A program made the position numbers and the translations under genes. From Apteryx mantelli (Eukaryota > Chordata > Aves > Apterygiformes > Apterygidae): a DNA stretch of 64,000 nucleotides. The notes below the pieces were generated by a model. The model was given only the letters and a program-made list of their open reading frames with translations, searched no databases and had not been told where the DNA came from. The stretch spans positions 54,000,501 to 54,064,500 of the forward strand of contig NC_089980.1 in NCBI RefSeq assembly GCF_036417845.1. Direction: 5' to 3'. Shown one piece after another: positions 12,401 through 22,690 of the stretch. Each line of letters opens with the position of its first letter. The first letter of the stretch is position 1.

Positions 12401-15400
12401 TCAGTTTTGGGTCAGCAAGGGTTGAATACATTAGCCTAGTGATAACGTTCGTGGCCCAAGGTTTCATTTTATCCAAGAAAAAAAAAAGTGATTAAAAAAA
12501 AAGTCCTAATTCATGGTTGTTGGAGTTCACTGGTATTTCACAAATAATATAGTAGAAATCCCAGTGGTAGCTCTTTTGCAGTGCAGCGTTTACCCTCAGA
12601 GCCTTTTCTGAAAGTTATGGCAGAAATCAGCTATATCTCCTGACTTTCCAGTGCCCAATATGACATTCATACCGTCTTTGATAATGGCTGAGTTAGTAGT
12701 GTTGGGCTTTGCTGTGCCTCATGGATGGCACTTGAACATTTTTTCAGTATTTTTTTTATATATGTGTGTGTGTGTATAAATACATACATTAGTACATATA
12801 TTTACACACACGGGGGGGATGAAAATATGAAGTATTGTGGAGTAGAGAAAGATATTCCATATTGTATTTACATTTGGACTATAAGAAAAAAGGGAACTTG
12901 TTTAATTGGATTTTTGAAAGGAAGAAAGTAATTATAGCACATAAATAACTCACTGTGCAATCAAGTATATTGCAGAAAACTGGGCTTCTAGGCTCCTTCA
13001 GAGCATCACACATGAAATTGAAAAGTTTTATTATTCAAAACTGGAAGACAAAGCACTTCATTTGACTCTTAGCAAGTTTGCTAATCCCCTTTCTCCCTAG
13101 AGAAGATTAAATACTTGCATGTTAGTAAAACTGATTTCTGAATGAAGAAAGAGGCTAACTTTTAATGTCCAGAGAAATTTCATCTTGGAAGATTGAGCAA
13201 AATTTGAAGAGGAAAAAAAACTAAAATATTTTCACTTTGTTAATTTGTTTTATTGGATTCTGTTAATCCTTTGTTAGATTGTTTTCTCTGCGCAGTATGG
13301 GTTGATGAGCAGAGAAAAGGTAGGTTGTGGGCAGTGATAGGCGACAAATGAGAACCTGTATCTGGACTCAAGTACTTAAACACATGTTTTAGGAAGCAAA
13401 ACTGAGCTGGCTAGCAGAAAAATTTGGTCAGAAACAGATTTTCTTGATTTCTGACAGTGATGTGATGCAGTCAGATGACACTTGGGTCACACAGTTGACA
13501 GTTTTCACTGACAGACCTTGACTGAGATGCTACTGAATTTGGAGTTGGTAGATGTACAAGCATCTGAGTACTCTAATGGCTTTTGGAGAGTAGTACAAGG
13601 AAATAAGTTTTGTGTCTACGGTCTAGATAAAATGACACGGTCAGATTATTTTTCTAGGATAACTGATAACTGACTCAATGTATTGAGGACATAAGGAGGA
13701 TTTAAAAAAAAAAACAAACTTGGATTAAAAGTGAAAAGGGATGTTGTTCAAAATGTCAGGTATTTCCAACACAACTCATAATATATGTAGGCAAAAGATC
13801 CTTTTGTAACATCTGATTTCAATATTAGATGTTACAAAACTTGTTTTCATTGGTTATCAAACAAACTACAGAATAGACCCCTGTGGTGCATATAGTAAAT
13901 TACAATGTGGCATAGGCAAGAGCTGAACAAAATTAGCAAACAGTAGAAATCTTTTAAACTGGAAAAATCATAGAAAATATTTCATGGCCTTTTAAAATAG
14001 TAGCCTCACTATCGAGAGCTTAGATTTTTTTAATATAAATTTGTTTTTTAAAAAGAGTAATTTGATATGTTTTAAAAGTTCTTTCTAATTTGATTTTATG
14101 TGAAAGTAGTTTTCTTAGTGTTTATAGTATAAAGTTTTTTTTTGTTTTTTTTTTTTTAAGGAGTCATCTATTCCAAGGCTCTCTTGATTAATTTGTATTG
14201 CATAAGCGTGCAGCAAAATTATAAAGTTCCTTTTTAAGATGGTAGTTAATCTGAGTTATTTTCTCTCCACAGGTTCTTTATGGCTTTAGTAAATCCACCC
14301 TTTATGAGTTGTAGTTACATTTCTAGTAGTAAATGCTGGAAATGCTCTTAGTTCACATAGGCAGTTACCTTAGTTGCCACAGGCAGTGGTAATTCCAGAA
14401 ATAACAGCAAAGTTGTGTTACAGGACGACTGGCATTTTCTTTTTATAGTAGTAAATATTCTGTGTATGACTTGGTATAGATATGTTGCTCATTGCCAGAA
14501 AAGGAGAAAAAATACATATATATTTACAACTCTGTGATGGAAAACTTAAATCTCACTCAGGCTGAAATGTCTGTCTTTCTGACCACTGTGTTTTTGTTTC
14601 CTCTGGACTTACAGAGGCGACAGGAAGAGGAGTATTACAATCGCTTAGAGGCTGAAAGGCGCAGACAGCACGATGAAGCAGAACGAAGATTACTGGAACC
14701 TGACGAGCCTGGTCTGTACAGACCTCCGCTTCCACGGGAATATGAACTCCCATCCCCAACCCCTTCATCTAACGCTCCTCCTCCCCCACCTCAGCGAAAC
14801 ACCTCTTACCTCAAAACACAGGTCCTCTCCCCTGACACGATTTATACTGCCAAGTTTGTTGCATACAATGATGATGATGAGGAGGAGGATTCCAATCTAG
14901 CAGGTCAGGATAAGTACTCCAGCACAAGAAAATCTTATGGTGACTTTCCTCCTGCCACCCTTAAGCCACAGCAGCCCTCCCGCCAGCCTCGCCCCGTTTC
15001 AGATGGCCTCTTTCTTTCCAACTCATTCCAGCCATCTCCAGTCAATGCCAACAGTACTGCTGCCAAAAAAAGCCAACCCCCACCCCCACCAAACAAACTG
15101 AGTTTCATCCAGGCAAGCAGCTCTAAAGGTAGAGATCATGAAATCAAAATCTTTTCTACAGAACTGTCTTCAAGTTTTCTGTTCTGGTGCTGTAGATATA
15201 ATCACTTACTCTGTGTTTTGTTTTTTGTTTTTCCCGCTCAATCACTGTATTTTCACTATGGTGATCTAACTTAAATCCTGATAATAATGTGAGTCCTCTC
15301 ACTTTTAATTGTTTTGATCTCTCAAATTTCCTTGTTCCTTACCCAAACTCTTTCAAAACAAAAATTCATCTTTTACACAATGAATTAGAAATGATTTTAA

Positions 15401-18400
15401 CTGTTACTCAACCAATTCAAAGTACTGTTGGTTTTGGCTTTCACTCTGTATCTTTCAGTGATTTGTTTTGTACAATTGACTGCTGGTTACTTAGGGCTTC
15501 TAGAAGTGCGTCTTTCTTGAAGAGAGGAAACCTTTTCTAATGGGTTCATGAAGGGAGCTTATCTTCTGCTTTCATTTTTGGTGCTGGGGCCTCTTCTGAT
15601 TTCAATAGCGTGTGCAAATGGCTTTAAAAATGACCTTTGTAGGCATAGTTCTAAAATAACAAGCACCAAGAGATGTGTGGGGGAGACAGTAAGATTAATG
15701 TATTAGGTGCCATTTCTGTACTTCTGCTTCATTCAGTGCGATTTTTTGCAAAGGGGGACAAAAATTTCATCCTAGTGTTTTTTGCCTTGATCATTCCCTC
15801 TGCACTCCTGTACTTCTTTGTCTACTCATCTTCTTTCCCTTGTAACTCCAAGCGGGCAGCCATAATGGAGCTGAATTTTAAAGAGAGCTCTAGTTACTAG
15901 TAACTTCAGCACCATATTTTTACCTGCAGATTACTAGTTTAGCTGTACTTACAAATTCAAAGCTAATTCAGTCCAAAGTTCTGTGCTAAATTTTTGGATA
16001 TCATGGCCACATAGGAGAAATCTTACATGCTTTACTCTTTGAGTATGTGTCTGTATGAATTCCACTCCAAGTAAATGTGCAGCTTATGAATATACGACTT
16101 TAAATAGCAGCATCTGTCAGCTCTACCCCTACATATATTCTTCTGTATTCTTCTGACGAGAAGGTTGGCCATGACATCTTTCTAAAATGCAGAGGGTAAT
16201 TGCCCAAGAAAGCAAGGGAAGGTGTTCGTGCTAGCTTCTAGCTGAATGACTAGCTTGTTTACTGGATTCAAATCTCGATGAGAAATCAGGAAGCCTACAA
16301 TATGGTATGTCCCTATTCACTTTTTTGGCCACCTAATGAATTATGAAAAACTCCTTTTCTTTAATCATAAGTGTGTGCTCTGGTCATAGAGAGCATAGTA
16401 GCTTCAGAACAGGTTCCATTTATCAGAAGCACTTCTAATCCAGCTACAGTAGTGAATGAATATGACTTAGGATGTTTATGAGACCATACAGATGTGTGAT
16501 ACTGTGAGCTACCTGTCTGCATCCTTTTCAGTTAAGGCTCAAGTCGTTGTTTTCCAGCAAGGCATCTTTTTCTTTGCAGGGCAAATTAGCTTCAGCTACA
16601 GCTGTATTGTTTCCAGTGCCAGAGAGGAGCTCTGCACAGCATTATGTGGTTTTAATATTGCTGATGGGTCAGTTGTTACACTCGGTTGTAATTACTGTCC
16701 AGCTGATACAGTTGACACTTAGCAGTTTCACTGTTTTGGGTCTGTACACCACACAAGTTGCATAAAGGGCATCCACACTGATACTCACTTAAAGAAAAAA
16801 ATGTTTTATTTACCCTAGCATTCCCTGTGAGATCTCTTGATGTTATAGTCCCTATGGATTCTGCAAGCCCATCTGCCACTCCTGTCTTGCTTTGTCACTG
16901 TTTCTAAACCTCAAAGGAAGGTGATGGAAGTTTTGGCTTTTTGGTTTGTTGTCATGAGACTGGAGTGTAAGCAGACGCTGTACACTGTGCAGCAACTGAT
17001 ATGTGCTAACATTACCAATGCAAATAATTTAGTTACACGTGCCTACAAGTGGCATCTATATGGAATATATAACCTTGAGAAAGCACCGGTTCTGTATGGT
17101 AGATCTCTCTTTCACTGTCAACTAGTCAACTCTTTAACAGTGCATGTGAGCCCTCTGATAAATCCACAAGCATTGATTTCAAATCATGGTTTCGTATCAG
17201 AAGGATTCTTGCTTTGAGCTCCTTATATCACATAGAATTAATGAATTAAAATTAAAGACAAGAAATTTACAGGAAAAAATACCTTAAAATACTATAACTA
17301 CCTATGTTAGCTTGCTTTTAGGAATATTCTGGACCAAGCTTCTGATATGTCCGTACTGAATTTTTGTTCTTTCAAAATACTTTCCCTTTTCTGGAAATTC
17401 TTATTTGAAACTGACCAGGATTGAGCATAAAACGTGCCTTCCATCACAGCACATAGGCTTCCAAAGACCCTGACTTCTCTTCCTTACTTGACACTTCGAA
17501 GACTGTTCATGTAATAAATTAAGTAACTCTAGAACCATCAATCACTACTTGGCACCACCACTCTTACCCCTCCCATCATCTGCAATCCAGTATGTCATTT
17601 CATCTTTAATTTCATTTTCCAACCCTGCTTTCTGTTAATTTTTATGGACAAATGAGTCTCAAGAAAGTGAAAAGTTCAGTGATATTTTTTGTGTGTGTTC
17701 ATTTTTCCTGGAAAACAATCAGAAAGACAATCTACAGAGATTTGTTTAGGTTTTTGGTAACAATTAAGGAATATTGTAGTATGATGCTTCGCCTTTAATA
17801 ACCTAATCCATAAACCATACAACTAATTCTGAATACTCTTATTTCATAATTTTTAAAGTAGCCATGAGAACAGGTTAACTTCACCTGATTGCTCAAGCTT
17901 CTCTGAAGACTGCCTGCGTAACGTACAAAGCCGTTTGCACAAAATGCAGAATTCACTGTGCAGTTTGCCATCTTCCATCTTGCTGGCTCTGTTACATTAC
18001 TGTCCTTTACAGCTCTCTTCCGTTCTGAATGTTAACTTTAGTAAACCACGCTTCAGCAAATTTTGCTCTCATACCTTCTTCCACTGGGTTGCTTAAGATA
18101 TATTTAAAACTGCTGGGTCTGCCAAGTAGTTCTCCCCCCTCCCCCTCCAAAAAGCCAACACCCGAATCAAAACTACTGTCTTTAAAGTAGTTGGAAGTGT
18201 GAACCACAGCATGTGGACCCCAGACTTTTCAAAGTGGGGACAGTTATTGTAAGCATATGAGATTTAAGCCTGAAAGGAAAAAAATTCTTCATATTTCTGG
18301 CCTACCAAGTATGATTTGATCCACAACAACTTTTTGGTGAAAAAATTCAGCTTACAACACATCAGCTAAATTTGTTTTTGTGTTCCTTTATCATATTATC

Positions 18401-20639
18401 TCTTTTCCTTTGTTGAATATTTGTGAGATGTTACGTACACCAGTGGAAGAAGCAACCATTCCCTTCTGTACAGAAGAAGGTTCACAAGACATAACATGTA
18501 CAAAATTGAGACCAGAACTGTCTGAAGACAAATCTGAGTATTGTGCTGACAATTCTTTTGACTCTTTTCCTGACCATTACTAAGAGAATGCAGTCTTAAA
18601 CACTGATTAAATTATTAAACTTTTGATTGGAAAGAAGAGGTTTTGTCTTGTGACCTTTAGAAAGGATTAATATGCTGTGTAAAACTGTATGTATCTTGTA
18701 TTAATTTAAACTAAAGGTGCAGTGCTGTAAGATATTTGCTTGGGAAAAAAAAAGTGGGAGAGGGGGGCATTTTCTAGGTGGTAACATCTTAGGTAATCTG
18801 GCTAAACGAAAACAAAAGTTTTGACTCTGCTGAATTGCAAAGATGGTATACACTAACCCTAGGTTACTTTTTAGTCTCATAAATAGAGCAGATACAGCTA
18901 ATTTATTTCCTGTAGAACTTGTTACAGGGTAGTCAAGTGAGTATGGTACTCTTTCCTTCAGTTTCCTGAAAACAAGTTTTAATGTCTGTCTAACAGTGAG
19001 CCATAATAAGATAAACACCGTGACTTGATACAAGTTGAATAATTTAAATAAAATGTGTTCTGACTTGATAAATAAAAGTAGGAATAAGAAATTATAATTT
19101 TTTTTGAGGAGGGATGGAATTTAGTATTATTGACTTTAAATATTTTACAGGTCGGATGACCCTCTAAATTATTTCTGACTCTAGTTTGAGGTTATTTCTT
19201 GAAAGAAGCACTGCACCTTGTAGAAGAAATAAGATGTACAACTTTTGTTTTGCAACTGCCATTCTTCAACTGTCATTTTTTCTTTTGCATAAGGAATAAA
19301 TTCATACACTGGATCTACAGGAGCAACTGTTGGGGCCCATGAAATCTATCGGGATCCAAGAGACAAAAGATCTAAAAGGTGACATGCAGGAGTCCATTAA
19401 GTGTTAACTTTAATTCATGTGACTTGGCTGACTTCTGCAGTGGCTGATTTTCTGCTCTTGTCATATCTCTGTGGGCTATTTGAGAGTTCTGCAATGGGTT
19501 GGGGAGTGTCTTGGAGTGCTACAGAATAAAAACATAGTTCTGCACAAGTCTTTTGGTGATCTGACTATACTGAATGATCATTACAAACAAACAACTGTTT
19601 TAGGTGTATTTATAAATCTGAACAGTACATCAAGTGAGCTTACCAAGTTTGCAGTAAGCATAAGTAGTATAATGGCTATATTTTTATACATGAGTGGCAA
19701 GCTTTCCTGTGTAGTGTATTAAACATGCAGCTGGGTTTTGGCTATGATTCTGTAGGAGCTGTTAGCCCAGTTCATGCACACCTCTTAATATGCAGTTAAT
19801 GTTTCAGTGGTGTGTGCAGAGCAGAGACTTCTTGGAGCTAAAAGTGAAACTTCTCTGATCAAGGAATTGAAATAAATATTAATCACAGATGTATTATTAC
19901 AGCTACTTAGAGGAGACTGATAAGTGATTTGAGGTGGTCATTGTGGTGGCCAGAAACAATTTATACAAAAAAGTAGATAGCTGCAAGGATAGAGATAAGT
20001 GAAAGAGGTTAGGCCATTATCACACTTGAGTTTGCCAGTACAGAATAGAATGTAGAGGTGTTAAAACCCCTACAGCACACAGCAGTGCTAGTAGTTTTGT
20101 TTACCAATACTTAAAAGCTTTGTATTAGAGTGCTTTTTCCTAGACACAAGCTACCATAGAAAGTCATGGCAATTTAGCCGTAACAGCAATGCTGTGCTAA
20201 TACAGACTGGACCTTAGTTACACCTGCACTTTTATTTAAAAATTGGCAAGTGATTTCATTCAGGTTTATGTGCTAAAGTTAGTCATGAGCTGTCTCTTAT
20301 GATTTGCCTAAATGATAGCTCAGTGTCAGAATTAAGGGCAAATTGGGGGACGGGGAGCAAAACCTTACAGAATACTAAACTTAGACTCTTTTGCTACTGT
20401 TAAGACTACCAGTTAGTACATCTGTCATTGAGAATTTTTATATTTAAGGTTATTTTGAGCTAGAATTATAACAAGGGCTTTTTTCTTTTTCCAGTCAAGA
20501 TGTGGATTTACCTGGAGCACCAGAAAACTTGACGTTCAGGGAACGCCAGCGACTTTTTTCACAGGGTCAGGATGTATCCAATAAAGTAAAAGCTTCTAGA
20601 AAATTAATGGAACTGGAAAATGAGTTGAACACAAAATAA
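295..20639 (+). CDS. AFDN: Afadin (AFDN/MLLT4), C-terminal part, multi-exon
   Basis: Joined exons: 295-489, 749-840, 1334-1522, 4209-5231, 7168-7203 (probably alternative), 12198-12332, 14615-15128, 19294-19378, 20495-20639. All junctions are AG/GT and the phases fit throughout, giving one open frame to the TAA at 20637. Afadin is a cytoplasmic scaffold at adherens junctions; it binds nectins through a PDZ domain and F-actin through its C-terminal part. Only the region after the PDZ domain lies here; the RA, FHA, DIL and PDZ domains must be upstream of the window. Recognition rests on stretches matching remembered mammalian afadin, such as YPIPTQTYTREYFTFPASKS, PPPPPPPPVHYA, LSPDPWKRDAKEKLEKQQQM and the terminus LENELNTK. 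Visible features are proline runs, charged coiled coils rich in E, R, K and Q, and acidic runs. Identity is very secure; exact isoforms need transcript data. Confidence 0.97.
749..840 (+). CDS. AFDN: AFDN exon
   Basis: The acceptor is CAACAG at 743-748. The donor at 841 is GTCAGA, a weak but GT-type site. The split Asn codon is restored across the junction (A + AT). The exon encodes NQPPSPGGKNAYTSGTTTK and then ITSVSTGNLCTE, very close to mammalian afadin. Confidence 0.95.
841..1333 (+). other. AFDN: AFDN intron
   Basis: AT-rich intron of 493 nt, ending in a pyrimidine tract and CAG at 1331-1333. Nothing else is recognised. Confidence 0.85.
1334..1522 (+). CDS. AFDN: AFDN exon
   Basis: Phase 0 exon of 63 codons between TTTTTCAG and GTTAGA. 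It begins EQTLPPRPEAYPIPTQ and ends SINTTMQ. The Tyr/Pro-rich stretch and FPASKSQDRM are hallmarks of afadin. An upstream in-frame ATG at 1289 is intronic and not a start. Confidence 0.96.
1523..4208 (+). other. AFDN: AFDN intron
   Basis: Intron of about 2.7 kb. It contains an A14 run at 1551-1564 just after the donor. An open frame at 3661-4092 shows no similarity I recognise and overlaps a competing frame on the other strand, so I do not call it. No repeat family is identified. Confidence 0.8.
4209..5231 (+). CDS. AFDN: AFDN large exon: proline-rich and coiled-coil region
   Basis: This 341-codon phase 0 exon is the largest here. The acceptor is TTTTCCAG (4201-4208) and the donor GTAAAA (5232). 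In order it encodes RVARSQEELRDKAFQ; a Ser-rich segment with SSTSSQEHLNHSSK; two proline runs (PPPPPPPPVHYA, then LPLPPPPPPNQ), typical of SH3/profilin/EVH1-type ligands; a highly charged helix rich in EKARLEEERERKRR; a segment with LSPDPWKRDAKEKLEKQQQM; and an acidic run DEDDDEEEDDDVD before MLIMQRLEAERRAR. The same frame runs 24 nt into the intron and stops, so retention would give a truncated protein ending VKGGNPF. Bases 4170-4208 are intron, so the ATG at 4170 is not a start. Confidence 0.97.
5232..7167 (+). other. AFDN: AFDN intron before the microexon
   Basis: Intron of 1.9 kb, AT-rich. It ends in a long pyrimidine tract at about 7135-7160 and a CAGCAG acceptor. No repeat family is recognised. 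Confidence 0.75.
7168..7203 (+). CDS. AFDN: AFDN 36-nt microexon, probably alternatively spliced
   Basis: A phase 0 segment of 12 codons, QTAVPAISVLDL, lies between CTGCAG and GTATGT. Both flanking exons are also phase 0 (ending RRAR, resuming LQDEERRR), so the exon can be included or skipped without a frameshift. The acceptor is a tandem CAGCAG, so use of the second site (start 7171) would drop the first Gln. The T-rich tract upstream and consensus donor make it a good exon, and I recall a similar insert in some mammalian afadin isoforms. No transcript is available here to prove use. Confidence 0.8.
10842..10855. repeat. C14 homopolymer
   Basis: Fourteen C residues followed by AAA and then about 13 T residues. 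The G-rich strand could form G-quadruplex structures, and the tract is likely length-polymorphic. Confidence 0.9.
11845..12012. repeat. Minisatellite: exactly 14 perfect copies of a 12-mer
   Basis: The unit CTTTTCCTCTCG is repeated without a single mismatch from 11845 to 12012 (168 bp). All three forward frames are open through it because the unit has no stop codon and is a multiple of 3, so long reading frames here are artefacts. The sense strand is almost pure pyrimidine with one G per unit. It lies 185 bp upstream of the exon at 12198. Confidence 0.98.
12198..12332 (+). CDS. AFDN: AFDN exon, charged coiled coil
   Basis: Phase 0 exon of 45 codons with donor GTTATG at 12333. It encodes LQDEERRRQQQLEEMRKREA and continues as Glu/Arg-rich helix to TRKEAEEK. 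I chose 12198 (after CTGTTAG) because the mammalian protein has Leu-Gln before DEERRR. A second in-frame acceptor (CAG at 12201-12203) would start at Asp and drop those two residues. Confidence 0.94.
12333..14614 (+). other. AFDN: AFDN intron
   Basis: Intron of 2.3 kb. It holds a TG run near 12763-12775 with partial ACAC complementarity at about 12803-12810, a perfect 13-bp-arm hairpin (13802-13839) and a long T-rich tract (14133-14158). Bases 14492-14614 are open in the frame of the next exon but are intronic. Confidence 0.8.
13802..13839. repeat. Perfect inverted repeat, 13-bp arms
   Basis: TTTTGTAACATCT at 13802-13814 is exactly complementary to AGATGTTACAAAA at 13827-13839 with a 12-nt loop. 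It is intronic and of unknown function. It may be a small remnant of a terminal-inverted-repeat element or a chance hairpin. Confidence 0.85.
14615..15128 (+). CDS. AFDN: AFDN exon: coiled coil, proline-rich and optional 75-codon tail
   Basis: The acceptor is CTTACAG, ending at 14614. It encodes RRQEEEYYNRLEAERRRQHD, then RPPLPREYELPSP, APPPPPQRNTSYLKTQVLSP, the acidic run NDDDEEEDSNLAG, and a distal part with KSQPPPPPNKLSFIQ ending SSSK. The full donor is GTAGAG at 15129. An internal donor at 14904 (GTCAGG) ends in the same phase after one base of the Gly codon; its use joins LAG directly to INSYTGSTG, matching the arrangement I remember for human afadin. The distal 225 nt are therefore optional. 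A frame running past 15128 to 15274 is intron read-through. Confidence 0.94.
15129..19293 (+). other. AFDN: AFDN intron
   Basis: Intron of 4.2 kb, AT-rich, with several unrecognisable short open frames. It ends with a pyrimidine-rich tract and the acceptor CATAAG at 19288-19293. No repeat family is named. Confidence 0.75.
19294..19378 (+). CDS. AFDN: AFDN exon
   Basis: 85 nt: two bases completing a Gly codon, 27 codons, then two bases. It encodes INSYTGSTGATVGAHEIYRD and then PRDKRSK. The matching mammalian segment (NSYPGSTG, VGAH, KRSKS) makes the call secure. The donor is GTGACA at 19379. Confidence 0.94.
19379..20494 (+). other. AFDN: AFDN last intron
   Basis: Intron of 1.1 kb, AT-rich, ending in a clear pyrimidine tract and CCAG at 20491-20494. 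Nothing else is seen. Confidence 0.85.
20495..20639 (+). CDS. AFDN: AFDN last coding exon and stop
   Basis: It encodes SQDVDLPGAPENLTFRERQR, then LFSQGQDVSNKVKASRK and LMELENELNTK, then TAA at 20637-20639. This C-terminus is nearly identical to the remembered mammalian end (NLTFKERQRLFSQGQDVSNK), which fixes the strand, frame and end of the gene. Confidence 0.97.
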
Positions 20640-22690
20640 TATTAAAGCACCTTATCAGATGTAACTGAAAGATCTCTAAATTGAGGGCTTGAGATGGGGG
20701 GGCTCTGCTAATGAACAGAAAATGAATATTTTCTGAAAAGAGAGTTTGATTCCTGTATATCTAAGACTGTTAATTAAGATTTAGAGATGTTGCAATAGCA
20801 AGAAAACTGATTGCTTTACCAGGAGCTTGTGGTTTATACAATTAAAGCACTGTAAAATTTTAAAGATATGAATCACGTGAAGGTAACTTTTCTTTCTTTC
20901 TCTTTTTGGGGTTAAGTTCTTGTGCACCAGACCAAGTAGCACTTGTCAAAGATAAGTTCTGTTTCCTGGTGTTTTACAGACACACTTTTGTTTTAGCTGC
21001 TGAGCAGAGAGAGAATAGCTTGAACTGCCTAAACTAAACTGTGCACTAGATATTAGTATTTTAGGTTGTTTGATAAGAAGCCAGTATCTGGACCACCTTA
21101 ATAAGACTTTATATGCAAGTTTGACATACTGCATACATATATGCTGTTCATACAGTGATAAGCATATCAGTACAGATCTTAACATTGCTTAGTATTGGGA
21201 TAACACATGTTCTCCAGATAAAACCTTGGAATAAAAACATTTCTACTCCTACAGACTTGCTGGGTCTAAAATGGATGCATAAGAATTTATCTGTAGTTAT
21301 GGAAAGGTTTATATGTAGATGCATCCCCAGTATATGTGCTTCAGACTTTTGAAAATGTGAGGATGAAAAAACTTGGGGTATTTATTGTATTTGAAAATTA
21401 CATAGCAATAGATAGTAGGCTACATTAGTGTCCCTTTTCCGCTAGGACCAAAATGCTGGTTGTGTGTTTATGGCAAGGAGTAATGATTGCAGTTCCAAAG
21501 CTAGCAGAACTGATGCATATGTTTTCCAAGGAAGGTAGAGTAGAAGGTGTTAGGCAACTAGACAAGGAACAGTATGCGTAAGAGTTTACTATTATCAGTT
21601 CAGCAATATCTTTTTTTCTTTTCCCTGTGGAGGAGTAAACTGGCATATTAGAGAAAGACTGAAGTGTGAAGCATCCAATATAATACTGTTGGCTGGAAGT
21701 GGGAATGTTAGTGAGGTAGTTAACTGAATTGGTGTGCTGGCAGCAAACTGTCTCTACTTAGGTTCACAAAGTAGTTCTTGTAAGCTCTTCTTTAATCTAT
21801 CTGGCTTTACTAACATCCTGTTACTGTTATATGAAAGATATTCTTGGCAGTTCAAGCTATTTCTTCACACTGTAATAGCCTTATTTAATTTTAAATTGTT
21901 AGTCTTTTTCCTCCCACTGTTGTTTCTTCAGCTATGCATATGTGGCTGATGATGCTGGAGATGAGGACCTCATCAGAGTTTTTTCATTGTGTGATGTTAA
22001 GGCAATATATGTTGTGATTCCAAACAAATTTTCTATTTGACAAAGCCCTTTACTGGCTTTAGATGATTTTTTTTTCTGTATCATATTGTTCTCTTATAAA
22101 TATATATTTAGGGAATTGTGCACACTTCCAAATACAGAGGGGTAGACTTTCACTGCCTTAGGAAAGAAATCACTTTTAATAAGAGTTGTATGATAAATAA
22201 ATGCAAGTTGATGAAAATTGGAGTGTAAATATTTTTTACGTATTTCAGGTTTCTTATTTGAAAGTGTGCTTTTACCGTTTCACCTGTTAAATATGAAGTA
22301 GAAGATTAAACTGGTTCAAAGTGTTAATGAAGGATTTGCATGCTTGCTATGTCTGTTAAATCAGGAAAAGCAAGCCTCTCCCAATTTATCTTGAGAACAC
22401 TAGCAGCCTTACAGTGACAAACTTTTCTTAAGGAAAAAAACTTATGCTGTGGCTGAGTTACTGTTGCTGCTAGAATCTGAAAAAGGCTTAGCAAAAAAAT
22501 ATCTATAACCTTCAGTTGAGTGGATTTGGCCGCTATTGGGCATTCAGGTCAAGTGTGAATATGTGTAAAAGTGCTTTTCATATTTGTCTGTGCATTATTA
22601 TGAAAAACATCAAAACTGCTGTAGTTTCCCATTTCTACTGTATTTCACTTGCAACCTATTTTTAATAAAGTTTGTATTGTATTTAACTTT
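20640..22690 (+). other. AFDN: AFDN 3'UTR
   Basis: AT-rich untranslated region without a long frame. ATTAAA-like hexamers occur early (20641 and about 20840), AATAAA near 22196, and the strongest candidate end is AATAAA at 22664-22669 followed by T/G-rich sequence. The end is inferred; shorter forms are possible. Confidence 0.65.
22664..22669 (+). terminator. AFDN: Poly(A) signal AATAAA, probable AFDN 3' end
   Basis: Canonical hexamer about 2 kb after the stop codon. It is followed by GTTTGTATTG and, some 30 nt on, a GTTTTTTGT-type downstream element. It is the best-placed signal in this stretch, though not the only hexamer. Confidence 0.6.

Noticed and set aside
14492..14614. ATG and coding-looking stretch before the AFDN exon at 14615
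   Set aside because: Intronic; ends in a good acceptor, and remembered afadin continues directly from EEK to RRQEE.
15129..15274. Open continuation after the AFDN exon
   Set aside because: Follows a good donor, hydrophobic low-complexity translation; intron read-through.
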